Part shown: positions 45,690-54,286 of the stretch, in pieces
Layout: every line of letters starts with the position of its first letter
Position numbering within the stretch: the stretch's first letter is position 1
Assembly: GCF_001705515.1 (NCBI RefSeq)
Contig: NZ_MDJS01000004.1
Coordinates: 1 to 64,000, forward strand
DNA length: 64,000 bases
Direction of reading: 5' to 3'
Source of the DNA: Mucilaginibacter sp. PPCGB 2223
GTDB taxonomy: Bacteria > Bacteroidota > Bacteroidia > Sphingobacteriales > Sphingobacteriaceae
The notes under the pieces: generated by a model
Database searches by the model: none
What the model saw: only the letters and a program-made list of their open reading frames with translations
What the model was told of the DNA's origin: nothing
Program-made: the position numbers and the translations under genes

Positions 45690-45748
45690 GCCAAACCGGA
45701 TTAGTTTTCTACCCTTGCTTTTTCTGAAAAGGCAGAAAACGGTGTATT

Positions 45749-46915
45749 TCAGATCAACCTTTTAACCTTAGTTTCATCAGTAATGGTAAAGCCATCCAAA
45801 CCGGTAAGCAGGTTCAGCCCGGGTGTTTTACCTATTTCTATCGAGCCTTTTTCATCATCTATACCTAAAAACTTCGCCCCATTCAGAGTTCCCCATTGCA
45901 AAAGCTGCTGCAGCGATATCTCCGGAAAATTATTTTGTATTGCGTACATCTCGCTCAGTAAGCACAGTTTATGGTTCGATGCGAGGCTATCGGTACCCAG
46001 CGTAATATTGAAGCCTTTATCCAGGAACAGGTCGATCTTTGGCAGGCGTCCTTCGATATACAAATTGGCATTAGGGCAAAAGCACCAGGTAATTTTACGA
46101 TCGAAACGTTTAACAAAGTAAATATCCTTGAGGTTGGTAAAGGTGTTGTGCACCAGCAGGATGTTTTGCTTGTTGGTAAGCAGCGGGATGGTGGTTTGCA
46201 CCGAATTGCGCGCCTGCGGCTTAAAAAAACCGATATCGATATCGAACGATTTATAGAGGTCTAAAAAATCGCCGGTTTTATACCGGTAAAACTTGTTCTC
46301 CTCCTCGGTTTCCTGGTTGTGGATGCTGATGAGGTTAGGCTGCTTTTCGCAAAGGCGGTAAATCAGTTTAAACAGATCCTTACTTACCGAATAAGGCGCA
46401 TGCGGCGTTATTGAAGCAGATAGTTGTTTATGCTCTTCGCGCAAAGCCAAGGCATTATCAAAAACATCCTGGGCCCTGTCGGGTGTAAAGCCAAATACTT
46501 CGATGAAGGTATGATAATAGAGTTTGCTTTTACGTTTAACAGCGATCGTATCGGCCGAGTTGGCTATATCGCCTACGGCTACAATACCGTTATCGTACAT
46601 TTCCTTATCGGCGGCAGTTGCTGCAGCAAGTATCACGTCTTTATCCGCATTACGTTGCGACTGTAAATTTTTTATAAAACTGATCAGCCCGCCAGCTGGG
46701 GCAATCTTACTTTTCAGGTGCGAAAGCTCAACATGGCAATGAGTATTGATAAAACCGGGACAGATAACCCCCTTTAAATGCTCAACATTTTTATCGGTTT
46801 GTATCAACCCGTCGTCAAGGGCCAATATTTTACCGTGATCATCAACAGTTACAATTCCATTTTTTATCGGTTCGGCATTAACAGGGAAAACGTAATCGGC
46901 TCTAAATTTTCTCAT
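45749..46915 (-). CDS. Amidohydrolase-family deaminase (aminofutalosine deaminase-like)
   Basis: 388 residues. The metal-binding NTHCHVELSHLK (about 57-68) supplies the HxH pair, TPHAPYSV and SIHNQETEEE further ligands, and TLGTDSLASN the catalytic Asp. The general arrangement matches the Mtad/TrzN-type deaminases and the aminodeoxyfutalosine deaminases used in menaquinone synthesis. The menaquinone link is an inference; no other mqn gene is nearby. It is monocistronic and convergent with the MBL gene. Confidence 0.85.
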   Translation of the reverse strand: MRKFRADYVFPVNAEPIKNGIVTVDDHGKILALDDGLIQTDKNVEHLKGVICPGFINTHCHVELSHLKSKIAPAGGLISFIKNLQSQRNADKDVILAAATAADKEMYDNGIVAVGDIANSADTIAVKRKSKLYYHTFIEVFGFTPDRAQDVFDNALALREEHKQLSASITPHAPYSVSKDLFKLIYRLCEKQPNLISIHNQETEEENKFYRYKTGDFLDLYKSFDIDIGFFKPQARNSVQTTIPLLTNKQNILLVHNTFTNLKDIYFVKRFDRKITWCFCPNANLYIEGRLPKIDLFLDKGFNITLGTDSLASNHKLCLLSEMYAIQNNFPEISLQQLLQWGTLNGAKFLGIDDEKGSIEIGKTPGLNLLTGLDGFTITDETKVKRLI

Positions 46916-47040
46916 TAAATTGTAATTGATGTTCTTACTAAAACATCAACCTTTACTTAAGGTTTTTTAACCAAAAGTAATTTTTGATGTAATTTCAATA
47001 AAAACAAGCATTTATAAAAGGGTACATTTTTTAATTTAAG

Positions 47041-47048
47041 TAACTTTG
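47041..47048 (+). promoter_or_regulatory. rlmN -7 box, 8 bases before the start codon
   Basis: TAACTTTG fits TAnnTTTG exactly. The rlmN ATG is at 47057, so a transcript from this box would have a leader of only a few bases. A -33 TTTG at the right distance was not seen. The bamD promoter shows the same closeness. Confidence 0.5.
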
Positions 47049-47056
47049 CAGCAGCA

Positions 47057-48103
47057 ATGCAAAGCAACAAGATTGACATCCGTAGTTTAAGCCTCGAAGA
47101 GCTCAAAAAACACTTCGTGCAATCAGGGGAAAAAAGTTTCAGGGCAGCACAGGTTTATGAGTGGCTTTGGAAGAAATCATGTTCCTCATTCGGCGAGATG
47201 AGTAACCTTTCAAAAGAGCTTCGTCAAAAACTTGATGAGCTGTTCACCATCAACAATGTTAAAATAAACACTTCGCAATATAGTGCTGATAAAACTATAA
47301 AAAATTCTTTTATTTTACACGATAATCATTTAATTGAGGGCGTTTTAATCCCGGCTGATGACCGGATGACGGCCTGTGTATCGTCGCAGGTGGGCTGCAG
47401 CCTCACATGTAAATTTTGTGCTACAGGGTATATGGAGCGTAAACGTAACCTCAATCCCGACGAAATATACGACCAGGTGGTGCTGATCGACCGCCAGGCG
47501 CGCGAAAACTACAACCACCAGCTAACCAATATTGTGTATATGGGCATGGGCGAGCCCCTGCTTAACTATGCCAATGTGTTAAAATCCATCGAGCGCATCA
47601 CCGCCGAAGACGGCCTCAATATGGCCGCCAAGCGCATCACGGTATCCACCGCAGGCATTGCCAAAATGATCAAAAAACTGGGCGACGATGGCGTAAAATT
47701 TAACCTCGCTTTATCACTCCACGCCGCTAACGACAAAAAGCGCAACGAGATTATGCCCATTAACGAGCAAAACTCGCTCAAGGCCCTGGCCGAAGCTTTA
47801 AAATATTATTACGCCAAAACCAAAAACCCGGTTACTTACGAGTACATTGTTTTTAACGATTTTAACGACGAACTGCAGGACGCCATGGAGCTGGCTAAAT
47901 TCTGCAAACACGTGCCCTGCAAGGTCAATATCATCGAGTATAACCCCATATCCTTTGCTGCCTATACCAATGCCGATGTAGATAAGATCGAGGCTTTCGC
48001 CGATTACCTGCGCAAACAGGATATCATCACCAACGTACGCCGCAGCCGCGGTAAGGATATCGATGCAGCCTGTGGGCAACTGGCGATAAAGGAAAAGGTG
48101 TAA
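47057..48103 (+). CDS. rlmN: 23S rRNA/tRNA adenine-C2 methyltransferase RlmN
   Basis: 348 residues. A radical-SAM enzyme that methylates C2 of A2503 in 23S rRNA and of A37 in some tRNAs. The [4Fe-4S] Cys triad is C114, C118 and C121 in CSLTCKFC. It has YMGMGEPLLNY, the SAM-binding GEP region, and the C-terminal DIDAACGQL that supplies the second active-site Cys. The N-terminal HhH-like part is LSLEELKKHF..FRAAQVYEWLWKK. Complete and apparently intact. Confidence 0.96.
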   Translation: MQSNKIDIRSLSLEELKKHFVQSGEKSFRAAQVYEWLWKKSCSSFGEMSNLSKELRQKLDELFTINNVKINTSQYSADKTIKNSFILHDNHLIEGVLIPADDRMTACVSSQVGCSLTCKFCATGYMERKRNLNPDEIYDQVVLIDRQARENYNHQLTNIVYMGMGEPLLNYANVLKSIERITAEDGLNMAAKRITVSTAGIAKMIKKLGDDGVKFNLALSLHAANDKKRNEIMPINEQNSLKALAEALKYYYAKTKNPVTYEYIVFNDFNDELQDAMELAKFCKHVPCKVNIIEYNPISFAAYTNADVDKIEAFADYLRKQDIITNVRRSRGKDIDAACGQLAIKEKV

Positions 48104-48114
48104 TTTAGTATTGA

Positions 48115-48192
48115 GTATTGCGATATACGTATTGCGCTATCGCTTTTAGCTTTACTTTTTCGTCTCAATACGCAATACGCACATCGCAATAC
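48115..48192. repeat. Imperfect 22 bp inverted repeat after rlmN
   Basis: Left arm 48115-48136 (GTATTGCGATATACGTATTG...) and right arm 48171-48192 (CGCAATACGCACATCGCAAT...) are reverse complements with two mismatches, around a 34-base loop. Each arm is made of GTATTGCG words. An intergenic hairpin of the host's own type; it lacks a T-run. Confidence 0.65.
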
Positions 48193-48282
48193 TTACTTAA
48201 GCACCCTCCTTTTTGTCGCAAATCACCCGCACAAATACCGCATTTTATTCCTGATCTTTATTCCAATCAAAAAACCAACCCA

Positions 48283-48834
48283 ATGGGAAATGTAGTTTAC
48301 GGCATCAACATCAGCGTTGATGGCTGTTTTGATCACACCTTTGCTAATCCCGATGAAGAGATCATGGATTATTTCACCAACCTTATACAGGATGCCGACG
48401 TGATTGTGTACGGACGTAAAACCTATGAGCTGATGGTCCCTTACTGGCCCGATGCTGCAAAGGCTCAATCGGGAACCAGGGCGGAGCTCGATTTTGCGCA
48501 GGCATTTACAGCTACCGACAAAATCGTTTTTTCGAAAACGCTCGGTACAGTAAAGGGAAACAGCCGGATTATTCGTGACAACCCGGAAGAAGAAATTCGT
48601 AAACTGAAGCAGCAGCCAGGCACAAAAATTTCGATCGGTGGTGTAACCCTGCCCTCGCAGCTGATAGCGGCCGGCCTGGTTGATGAATTTTATTTTGTCG
48701 TTCACCCTGTTATTGTCGGCAAAGGGGCGCGGTTGTTTGATCGCATCGGTCTGCCGGAACAACTCAATTTAAAACTAACTGAGGCTAAGATATTTAAATC
48801 AGGCGCTGTAGGATTGCATTATCTGAAACCATAA
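48283..48834 (+). CDS. Dihydrofolate reductase-like (RibD C-terminal domain) protein
   Basis: 183 residues from the ATG at 48283; the longer frame to 48118 runs through the upstream hairpin and is not real. The domain has NVVYGINISVDGCFDHTFA at the N-terminus, VIVYGRKTYELMVPYW (the GR.T motif) and a C-terminal ISIGGVTLPSQLIAAGLVDE. Members are NADPH-binding reductases of uncertain substrate. It is monocistronic. Confidence 0.87.
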   Translation: MGNVVYGINISVDGCFDHTFANPDEEIMDYFTNLIQDADVIVYGRKTYELMVPYWPDAAKAQSGTRAELDFAQAFTATDKIVFSKTLGTVKGNSRIIRDNPEEEIRKLKQQPGTKISIGGVTLPSQLIAAGLVDEFYFVVHPVIVGKGARLFDRIGLPEQLNLKLTEAKIFKSGAVGLHYLKP

Positions 48835-48893
48835 TCAATAGTCACAGCCTGAATTAATTTTTATTTTTTTCGCAGGTTTTTCATTCGGGTGGC

Positions 48894-48907
48894 TTCTAAT
48901 GTTAGAA
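48894..48907. promoter_or_regulatory. Palindrome upstream of the YHYH operon
   Basis: Perfect 14 bp palindrome-like dyad TTCTAA-TG-TTAGAA, 33 bases before the YHYH ATG. It could be a repressor or activator site for the YHYH-MORN-SCO operon. No regulator gene is adjacent, so the binding protein is unknown. Confidence 0.45.
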
Positions 48908-48940
48908 AGTCTCTCTTTCCACCTAAATAATTGATTAGAA

Positions 48941-49714
48941 ATGAAAACCAGATTAATCCTGTTTATGGCGGCCGTTGCGGCAACAGCTACCATAACCGCA
49001 GCCTGCAAAAAAGCATCGTCAACCGATAACACAACAACCACGACCACCACAACCATTGGCGCCGGAGTGCCTGATGTTTATAAAAAAATATACGGCGCTA
49101 CCAGTATCACCATCGAAGGCAACTACGTGGTGATCAAAGCCACCAGTCTGCCCGACCATAAATCGCCCTATTACCAGGGTACGCAATGGTCGAACAAATA
49201 CGAAGCTTACAACGGCACCAACTCTGCCTGGAACCAAAACCCCAATACCATTGCCGAAAGCGATTGTACCTACAAAATCCCCCTTAACCCAACTGTAGCA
49301 AGTACACACGCCACTACGCCGCTTGGCCCTATGGGCGTGGCCATTAACGGTGTGCCTATTTTTAACCAGTACGCGGCAGGCGGCGCGGCTTTAACCGGCG
49401 AAATCAACAGTTTCGACCAGTACGACGGCCACCCGCAGCAGCAGGGACAATACCATTACCATGCCGAGCCTTATTATTTAACCGCTAATAAAGGTAAAGA
49501 TGCCCTGATCGGCTTCCTGCTGGACGGCTTCCCTGTTTATGGCCCGACTGAAAACGGCAAAACCATCAGCAACAGCGATTTGGATACCTATCATGGTCAC
49601 TTTGCGGTAACAGCCGATTATCCAAGCGGTATTTATCATTACCATACCACTGCGGCGGCACCTTATATTAACGGAAGCGGGTTTTATGGCACGGCAGGCA
49701 CGATATCTTACTAA
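48941..49714 (+). CDS. YHYH-domain lipoprotein
   Basis: 257 residues. A lipoprotein signal ends TAAC with Cys 22, then comes a Thr-rich linker. The domain contains PVYGPTENG near 200 and the two signature strands GQYHYHAEPYY (about 170) and SGIYHYHTTAAAPY (about 229). YHYH proteins are a widespread family whose His/Tyr clusters probably bind a metal, but the activity has not been settled. The MORN gene overlaps its stop by 29 bases and the SCO gene overlaps the MORN gene by 4, so the three are coupled. Confidence 0.87.
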   Translation: MKTRLILFMAAVAATATITAACKKASSTDNTTTTTTTTIGAGVPDVYKKIYGATSITIEGNYVVIKATSLPDHKSPYYQGTQWSNKYEAYNGTNSAWNQNPNTIAESDCTYKIPLNPTVASTHATTPLGPMGVAINGVPIFNQYAAGGAALTGEINSFDQYDGHPQQQGQYHYHAEPYYLTANKGKDALIGFLLDGFPVYGPTENGKTISNSDLDTYHGHFAVTADYPSGIYHYHTTAAAPYINGSGFYGTAGTISY

Positions 49715-50252
49715 ATTTTGCTGTATGGCGCTGCTGCTGTTTTCGTGCACAAAACAGCGCAGCAACTTAAAAATAGCAATGAACAATGCAGGCTTTAGCC
49801 AAAGCGGCGATGTGGTTTTGTATCATAACCAGCCGTTTAACGGCATTGCCTATACCTTATACCCTACGGGCGATACAGCAAGGCGCGCAGAATATGTTAA
49901 CGGCAAACAGGATGGCTGGCTTAAATGGTGGTACCCTAATAAACAGCCCGATCAGGTACGCTGGTTTGCCGATGGTAAAAAACAAGGTGTCCATCGCGGC
50001 TGGTGGCCCGGCGGGCAACAAAAATTTGAATACCATTTTACCGATGATGAGCTTGACGGAGAACTGAAAGAATGGGGAGCCAATGGCCGGATGTACCGTT
50101 TCTTTCATTATAAAATGGGGCACGAGGAAGGCAGCGAAAAAATGTGGTGGGAAGACGGCAAGGTTCGCGCCAATTATGTGATCATCAACGGCGAAAAGTT
50201 TGGCTTATTTGGGCAGAAGCTCTGTGTAAACGGCTTAAGAAAGCGATCATGA
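49686..50252 (+). CDS. MORN-repeat (YwqK-like) lipoprotein
   Basis: 188 residues. A lipoprotein signal MARQARYLTKFCCMALLLFS precedes Cys 21. The mature part has about five MORN-variant units of the form (Y/F)(Y/W)..G....(Y/W), such as LYPTGDTARRAEYVNGKQDG, WWPGGQQKFEYHFTDDELDG and WWEDGKVRANYVI. These beta-hairpin repeats often bind other proteins or membranes. The name 'antitoxin YwqK' used for such proteins does not imply a toxin partner here. It overlaps both neighbours and is in one operon with YHYH and SCO. Confidence 0.8.
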   Translation: MARQARYLTKFCCMALLLFSCTKQRSNLKIAMNNAGFSQSGDVVLYHNQPFNGIAYTLYPTGDTARRAEYVNGKQDGWLKWWYPNKQPDQVRWFADGKKQGVHRGWWPGGQQKFEYHFTDDELDGELKEWGANGRMYRFFHYKMGHEEGSEKMWWEDGKVRANYVIINGEKFGLFGQKLCVNGLRKRS

Positions 50253-51061
50253 AAGATAGCAATTCAAATCTTCTCTCCACGGGAGGGTGGCGTCGGGACG
50301 CGCTATGGCAGGAAGGGCATTATCCGGCAGGCCCGGCGAAATACCCTTCCATGCCCCCTCCCGTGGGGAAAGAACTGTATGCGGCATTAGCTCTCCATTC
50401 TTTAATCGGTTCTTTTAAAGCGATAGCTTTATTTTTAGTTGTAATAACCACGCTATACGGCTGCAGCCGGACCGAAAAAAACGACCCGCCCGGCCTGCCC
50501 TATTTTAATACGCCCGATTTTACCCCAACCTGGCCCGATAAAAACTCCGCTGCTTACCAGCAGATGCATACTATACCGGCATTTACCTTTACCGACCAAT
50601 ATGGCAAAAGCATAAGCAACGGCACCGTAACCGGCAAGATTTATGTCGCCGACTTTTTTTTTACCCGCTGCGGCAGCATCTGCCCGAAAATGACGGATAA
50701 CATGAGCGTCGTCGCCAGAACGTTTATGCATAACGATACGGTGATGATCCTCTCCCACTCGGTTACACCCGAACTCGACAATGTCAGCGTGTTAAAAGCT
50801 TATGCTGAGCATAAAAAAATTATCAACCCCAACTGGCATTTGCTAACCGGCGATAAAACGGCTATCTATAACATTGCCCGCCGGGGCTACTTTGCCGACG
50901 AGGCCATAGGTTATGATAAAGATGAGTCGCAGTTTTTACATACCGAGAACTTTATCCTGGTAGATAAGCACGGCCGTATACGAGGCGTTTACAACGGCAC
51001 CATCATGTTCGAGGTGGAGAACCTCATCCGCCACATTAAAATTTTAGAGCAGGAAGGCTGA
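50249..51061 (+). CDS. SCO1/SenC-family lipoprotein with a repeat-derived N-terminal extension
   Basis: 270 residues. The thioredoxin-like core has CxxxC at C141 and C145 (FTRCGSICPK) and a His in FLHTENFILVD, the copper-binding set of SCO proteins that deliver copper to cytochrome oxidase or act as thiol oxidoreductases. The start ATG overlaps the MORN stop (ATGA), supporting position 50249. The lipobox Cys (TLYGC) is at residue 72, much farther in than normal, because a palindromic intergenic-type repeat (50273-50371) is read in frame between the start and the signal peptide. An internal ATG at 50351 would place the Cys at 38 and is an alternative start. Confidence 0.82.
   Translation: MKDSNSNLLSTGGWRRDALWQEGHYPAGPAKYPSMPPPVGKELYAALALHSLIGSFKAIALFLVVITTLYGCSRTEKNDPPGLPYFNTPDFTPTWPDKNSAAYQQMHTIPAFTFTDQYGKSISNGTVTGKIYVADFFFTRCGSICPKMTDNMSVVARTFMHNDTVMILSHSVTPELDNVSVLKAYAEHKKIINPNWHLLTGDKTAIYNIARRGYFADEAIGYDKDESQFLHTENFILVDKHGRIRGVYNGTIMFEVENLIRHIKILEQEG
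50273..50371. repeat. Palindromic element inside the SCO coding sequence
   Basis: The left arm CTCTCCACGGGAGGG (50273-50287) is mirrored by the right arm CCCTCCCGTGGGGAA (50356-50370). Between them is GC-rich sequence unlike its surroundings. The design, a CTCTCC..GGAG..CTCCC..GGGGA hairpin, is usual in intergenic repeats of this group. Here it is translated without a stop. Confidence 0.7.
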
Positions 51062-51091
51062 TAATTTAGTTCGAATGGCTACATTCAGCCA

Positions 51092-51790
51092 ATGAAACTG
51101 CGGGCAACTTATCTTAAAGATTTTATTGCGCTCATCTTTCCGCAATTGTGCCAGGCCTGCGGCAATAATCTCATTACCGGCGAAGAACTGATATGTACCG
51201 CCTGCCAGTACGATCTGCCTTATACCAACTTCCATCAGCAGGCCGATAATGTGGTCGCACGGCAATTCTGGGGCAGGATCGATCTGCAATCGGCTTACGT
51301 TTTGCTGTATTTTTCGAAGGGTGGCAGGGTGCAGAACATGATGCACCAGCTCAAATACCGCAATACACCGAAGATCGGCAACAGGCTGGGCGAAATTGCC
51401 GGTAAACAATTGGTTACCGCGGCCTGCTATAATGATATAGATATAATTATACCAGTGCCTTTACATCCGCGCAAGCTGAAACAGCGTGGTTACAACCAAA
51501 GCGCGCAGTTTGCAGAGGGCCTGGCGCAAAAACTAAACAAACCTGTGGATACGGTTAATCTCATCCGCCTAAAACATACCGATACGCAAACAAAAAAATC
51601 ACGCTTTTTGCGATACGAGAATATGAAAGATGTTTTTGGCGTCTGCAACGCAGAACAACTTGCAGGAAAGCATATTCTACTGGTCGATGATATCATCACC
51701 ACCGGCTCAACCCTCGAAGCCTGCGGGTTGGAATTGTTAAAGATACCGGGAGTCAGGGTGAGTGTTGCGGCTATTGCGTATGCTGAGTGA
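51092..51790 (+). CDS. comF: ComF-family phosphoribosyltransferase-like protein
   Basis: 232 residues. An N-terminal Cys4 zinc-finger-like stretch (CQACGNNLITGEELICTACQ, 20-39) precedes a PRTase domain with VPLHPRKLKQRGYNQS and the PRPP-binding LLVDDIITTGSTLEACG (about 200-216). In naturally competent bacteria ComF acts in DNA uptake; here it is named by family only. It follows the SCO gene by 30 bases on the same strand but may have its own transcript. Confidence 0.88.
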   Translation: MKLRATYLKDFIALIFPQLCQACGNNLITGEELICTACQYDLPYTNFHQQADNVVARQFWGRIDLQSAYVLLYFSKGGRVQNMMHQLKYRNTPKIGNRLGEIAGKQLVTAACYNDIDIIIPVPLHPRKLKQRGYNQSAQFAEGLAQKLNKPVDTVNLIRLKHTDTQTKKSRFLRYENMKDVFGVCNAEQLAGKHILLVDDIITTGSTLEACGLELLKIPGVRVSVAAIAYAE

Positions 51791-51877
51791 TTTAGTCAGT
51801 AGTGAATAGTGAATAAAAATGATGAGCTGTTAATATTACTGAATATTCAAGCAACTGACCACTCACAACTCACCACC

Positions 51878-54268
51878 CTATTCTTTCGAAAACTTGCTGA
51901 TCTTATCATACAGATCTTTAGGGTTGAACGGCTTCAGGATATAGTCGTTCATGCCGGCCTCACCTATCATGCCCATCTGGTTGTTGAGCATAGATGCGGT
52001 AAGCGCAATAATCGGTAATTGCTGGCTGTAGGTATCGGCCTTTGCGCGCAGCACTTTGGTGGCTTCAAGGCCGCCCATTTCGGGCATGTGGATATCCATC
52101 AGCACTACATCGTAATCGCCTCTGGCTTCAATTTTTTCGAGTGCCTGACGGCCATTCTCGGCAAAATCGGCGTTAACACCCCATTTCTTTAATACTTTAT
52201 CGATCAGTAAACGGTTGATCTGGTTATCATCAACCACCAGTATATTGAGTTTTAAGCCAATTTCCACTGCTTGTGTTTTTGTTTTTAATGTATCGGCGCT
52301 TTTGTTAAACGTTATGGTAAACCAAAACTTCGATCCCTGACCGTAAGTGCTCTCTACGTTTATCCGCGAATCGTGCAGCTCTACCAGGCGCTTGGTAATG
52401 GCCAGGCCCAGACCCGTGCCGCCATACAAACGGGTTATATTGGCGTCGGCCTGCTTGAACGACTCAAATATCGTATTAATTTTATCAGCCGCAATACCGA
52501 TACCCGTATCCGATACCTCAAAACGTATCCGTACCTCGTTATTGGTTTGCTCGATGACCTTCAGGTCGATAGTTACGCCGCCTTTATCGGTAAACTTAAC
52601 CGAGTTGCCCACCAGGTTCAATAGTATCTGGCAAATGCGTGTTTTATCACCGATGATATTTTCGGGCAGGCTCTCATCAACCTGGGCCTTAAGATACACA
52701 TTTTTACCTTTTGCTTTAAACTGCATCGAGTTCACCACGCCATCCACCAACTCTCGCAGGTCGACCGGTATTTTTTCGAGCTCGATATTGCCTGTTTCGA
52801 TCTTGGTAAAATCGAGCACATCGTTAATCAGCGTCATCAGGTTATCTGCCGAGAACTTGAGTATCTTCAGGTTTTCCTTTTGCGATTCGTTCGGGTTATC
52901 CTCCATCAGCAGGTGCGAGATACCGATCACCGCATTCAGCGGCGTGCGTATCTCGTGGCTCATTACCGAGATGAACATATCCTTGGCCCGGTTAAGCTGC
53001 ACGGCCTCTTCCTTAGCGGAGATGAGTTCGTGCTCGGCTTTCTTTTTAGCAGTGATATCAATAATCACCTCTACGTATTTATCGATATTGCCGAACTGAT
53101 CGAGGATAATAGAATTGATGACCGATATCCAGATAGGTTGCCCGTCTTTACGGTACATCAGCAGGTCGACCTCGAACGATTGTTTATTTTTCGACAGTTC
53201 GCGCGCTTTATGAATGATGGATACATCCGTCAGCTCGCCTTTGATCTTATCGCCCAGGGCATTACCTTCCACATCTTCGAGGTGATAACCTGTGATCTTT
53301 TCAAAAGCATCGTTCACCCAAACCACTTTGTTATTGGCATCGCTTATCACTACGCCGTTGCTTACCTTGCTGGCCACCAGCGAAAGCTGTTCCAGTTCGG
53401 CTACCACTTTTTTCTGGTAGGTGATATCGCGGCCGCTGGCATACCAGTTTTCTTTTTTGGCGATGACCGACCAGCTTACCCATTTAATTTCGCCGGTACG
53501 GGTAATGATACGGGTTTCGAGCTCGTACGATTTCTTTTTATTACGCAGCCCGTCTTCAACAATTTTAAGCAGGTGGTCGCGGTCGCCTTTCGGGAAGAAG
53601 TACCATATCGGGTGGCCGATAGCTTCCAACGGCGTATAACCCAAAATACGGGTTACCGAATCGTTGATGAGTTGTATGCGTGTGGTCCTGTCCATCACAC
53701 AATGTATCTCGGGCGAGTTATTGAACAGGTTAAAAAATTCGTTGTGCAGTTTAAGGCTTTCTTCGAGCTCTCTTTTTTGCTTCCGCAAAGTAAGGTGCGA
53801 GACCACTTCGTGAGCTAAGGTTACCAAAGCATCCTTTTGTTCAACTGTCAGATTCCGGGGCACGGTATCGACCACGCAAATGGTGCCCAGCCTGTAACCT
53901 TCGTTATCAATAATAGGGACCCCCGCATAAAACCGGACCCAGCCGTCAACAACGGCGGGGTTATCCGCGAATAGTTCGTTCTGGCGGGCATCGGGCACTT
54001 CCAGCACTTCGTCGCTCATAATGGTGTAGCGGCAAAAAGTTTCTGACCGGGCTATCTCATTGTTCGGTAGGCCGATATTAGCTTTGTACCACTGCCTGTC
54101 GGCATCGATAAAAGTAATGAGCGAGACAGGGGTTTGGCAGATGTAAGCTGCTAAACGATTAATCGCATCGTAATCCTTTTCGGGTAAAGTATCCAGTATA
54201 TGATATGAGTTGAGCGCATCAAGGCGCTCAGACTCATTTGCCGGAATAGGATTACGGGACAATATCAT
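51878..54268 (-). CDS. Hybrid sensor histidine kinase with GAF, two PAS and a receiver domain
   Basis: 796 residues with no membrane segment, so it is cytoplasmic. A GAF domain (about 15-165, LDTLPEKDYDAINRLAAYIC onward) is followed by PAS 1 (about 175-290, NNSPEIHCVMDRTTRIQLIN) and PAS 2 (about 300-420, VVWVNDAFEKITGY). The HisKA/HATPase part has H438 in MSHEIRTPLN, LLNLVGNSVKF, SDTGIGIA and GGTGLGLAI. The C-terminal receiver has phospho-acceptor D725 in LMDIHMPEMGG and the ILKPF Lys. It senses intracellular cues of unknown nature, and the partner is not encoded nearby. Confidence 0.92.
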   Translation of the reverse strand: MILSRNPIPANESERLDALNSYHILDTLPEKDYDAINRLAAYICQTPVSLITFIDADRQWYKANIGLPNNEIARSETFCRYTIMSDEVLEVPDARQNELFADNPAVVDGWVRFYAGVPIIDNEGYRLGTICVVDTVPRNLTVEQKDALVTLAHEVVSHLTLRKQKRELEESLKLHNEFFNLFNNSPEIHCVMDRTTRIQLINDSVTRILGYTPLEAIGHPIWYFFPKGDRDHLLKIVEDGLRNKKKSYELETRIITRTGEIKWVSWSVIAKKENWYASGRDITYQKKVVAELEQLSLVASKVSNGVVISDANNKVVWVNDAFEKITGYHLEDVEGNALGDKIKGELTDVSIIHKARELSKNKQSFEVDLLMYRKDGQPIWISVINSIILDQFGNIDKYVEVIIDITAKKKAEHELISAKEEAVQLNRAKDMFISVMSHEIRTPLNAVIGISHLLMEDNPNESQKENLKILKFSADNLMTLINDVLDFTKIETGNIELEKIPVDLRELVDGVVNSMQFKAKGKNVYLKAQVDESLPENIIGDKTRICQILLNLVGNSVKFTDKGGVTIDLKVIEQTNNEVRIRFEVSDTGIGIAADKINTIFESFKQADANITRLYGGTGLGLAITKRLVELHDSRINVESTYGQGSKFWFTITFNKSADTLKTKTQAVEIGLKLNILVVDDNQINRLLIDKVLKKWGVNADFAENGRQALEKIEARGDYDVVLMDIHMPEMGGLEATKVLRAKADTYSQQLPIIALTASMLNNQMGMIGEAGMNDYILKPFNPKDLYDKISKFSKE

Positions 54269-54286
54269 TCACTAAAAAATCAGCAA

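Noticed and set aside
49686..50252. MORN gene as the antitoxin of a toxin-antitoxin pair
   Set aside because: It has a lipoprotein signal and no toxin gene beside it; the antitoxin name is an inherited annotation of this repeat type.
52880..53818. A 312-residue plus-strand frame inside the histidine kinase gene
   Set aside because: Antisense shadow; the minus-strand gene has complete GAF, PAS, kinase and receiver motifs.
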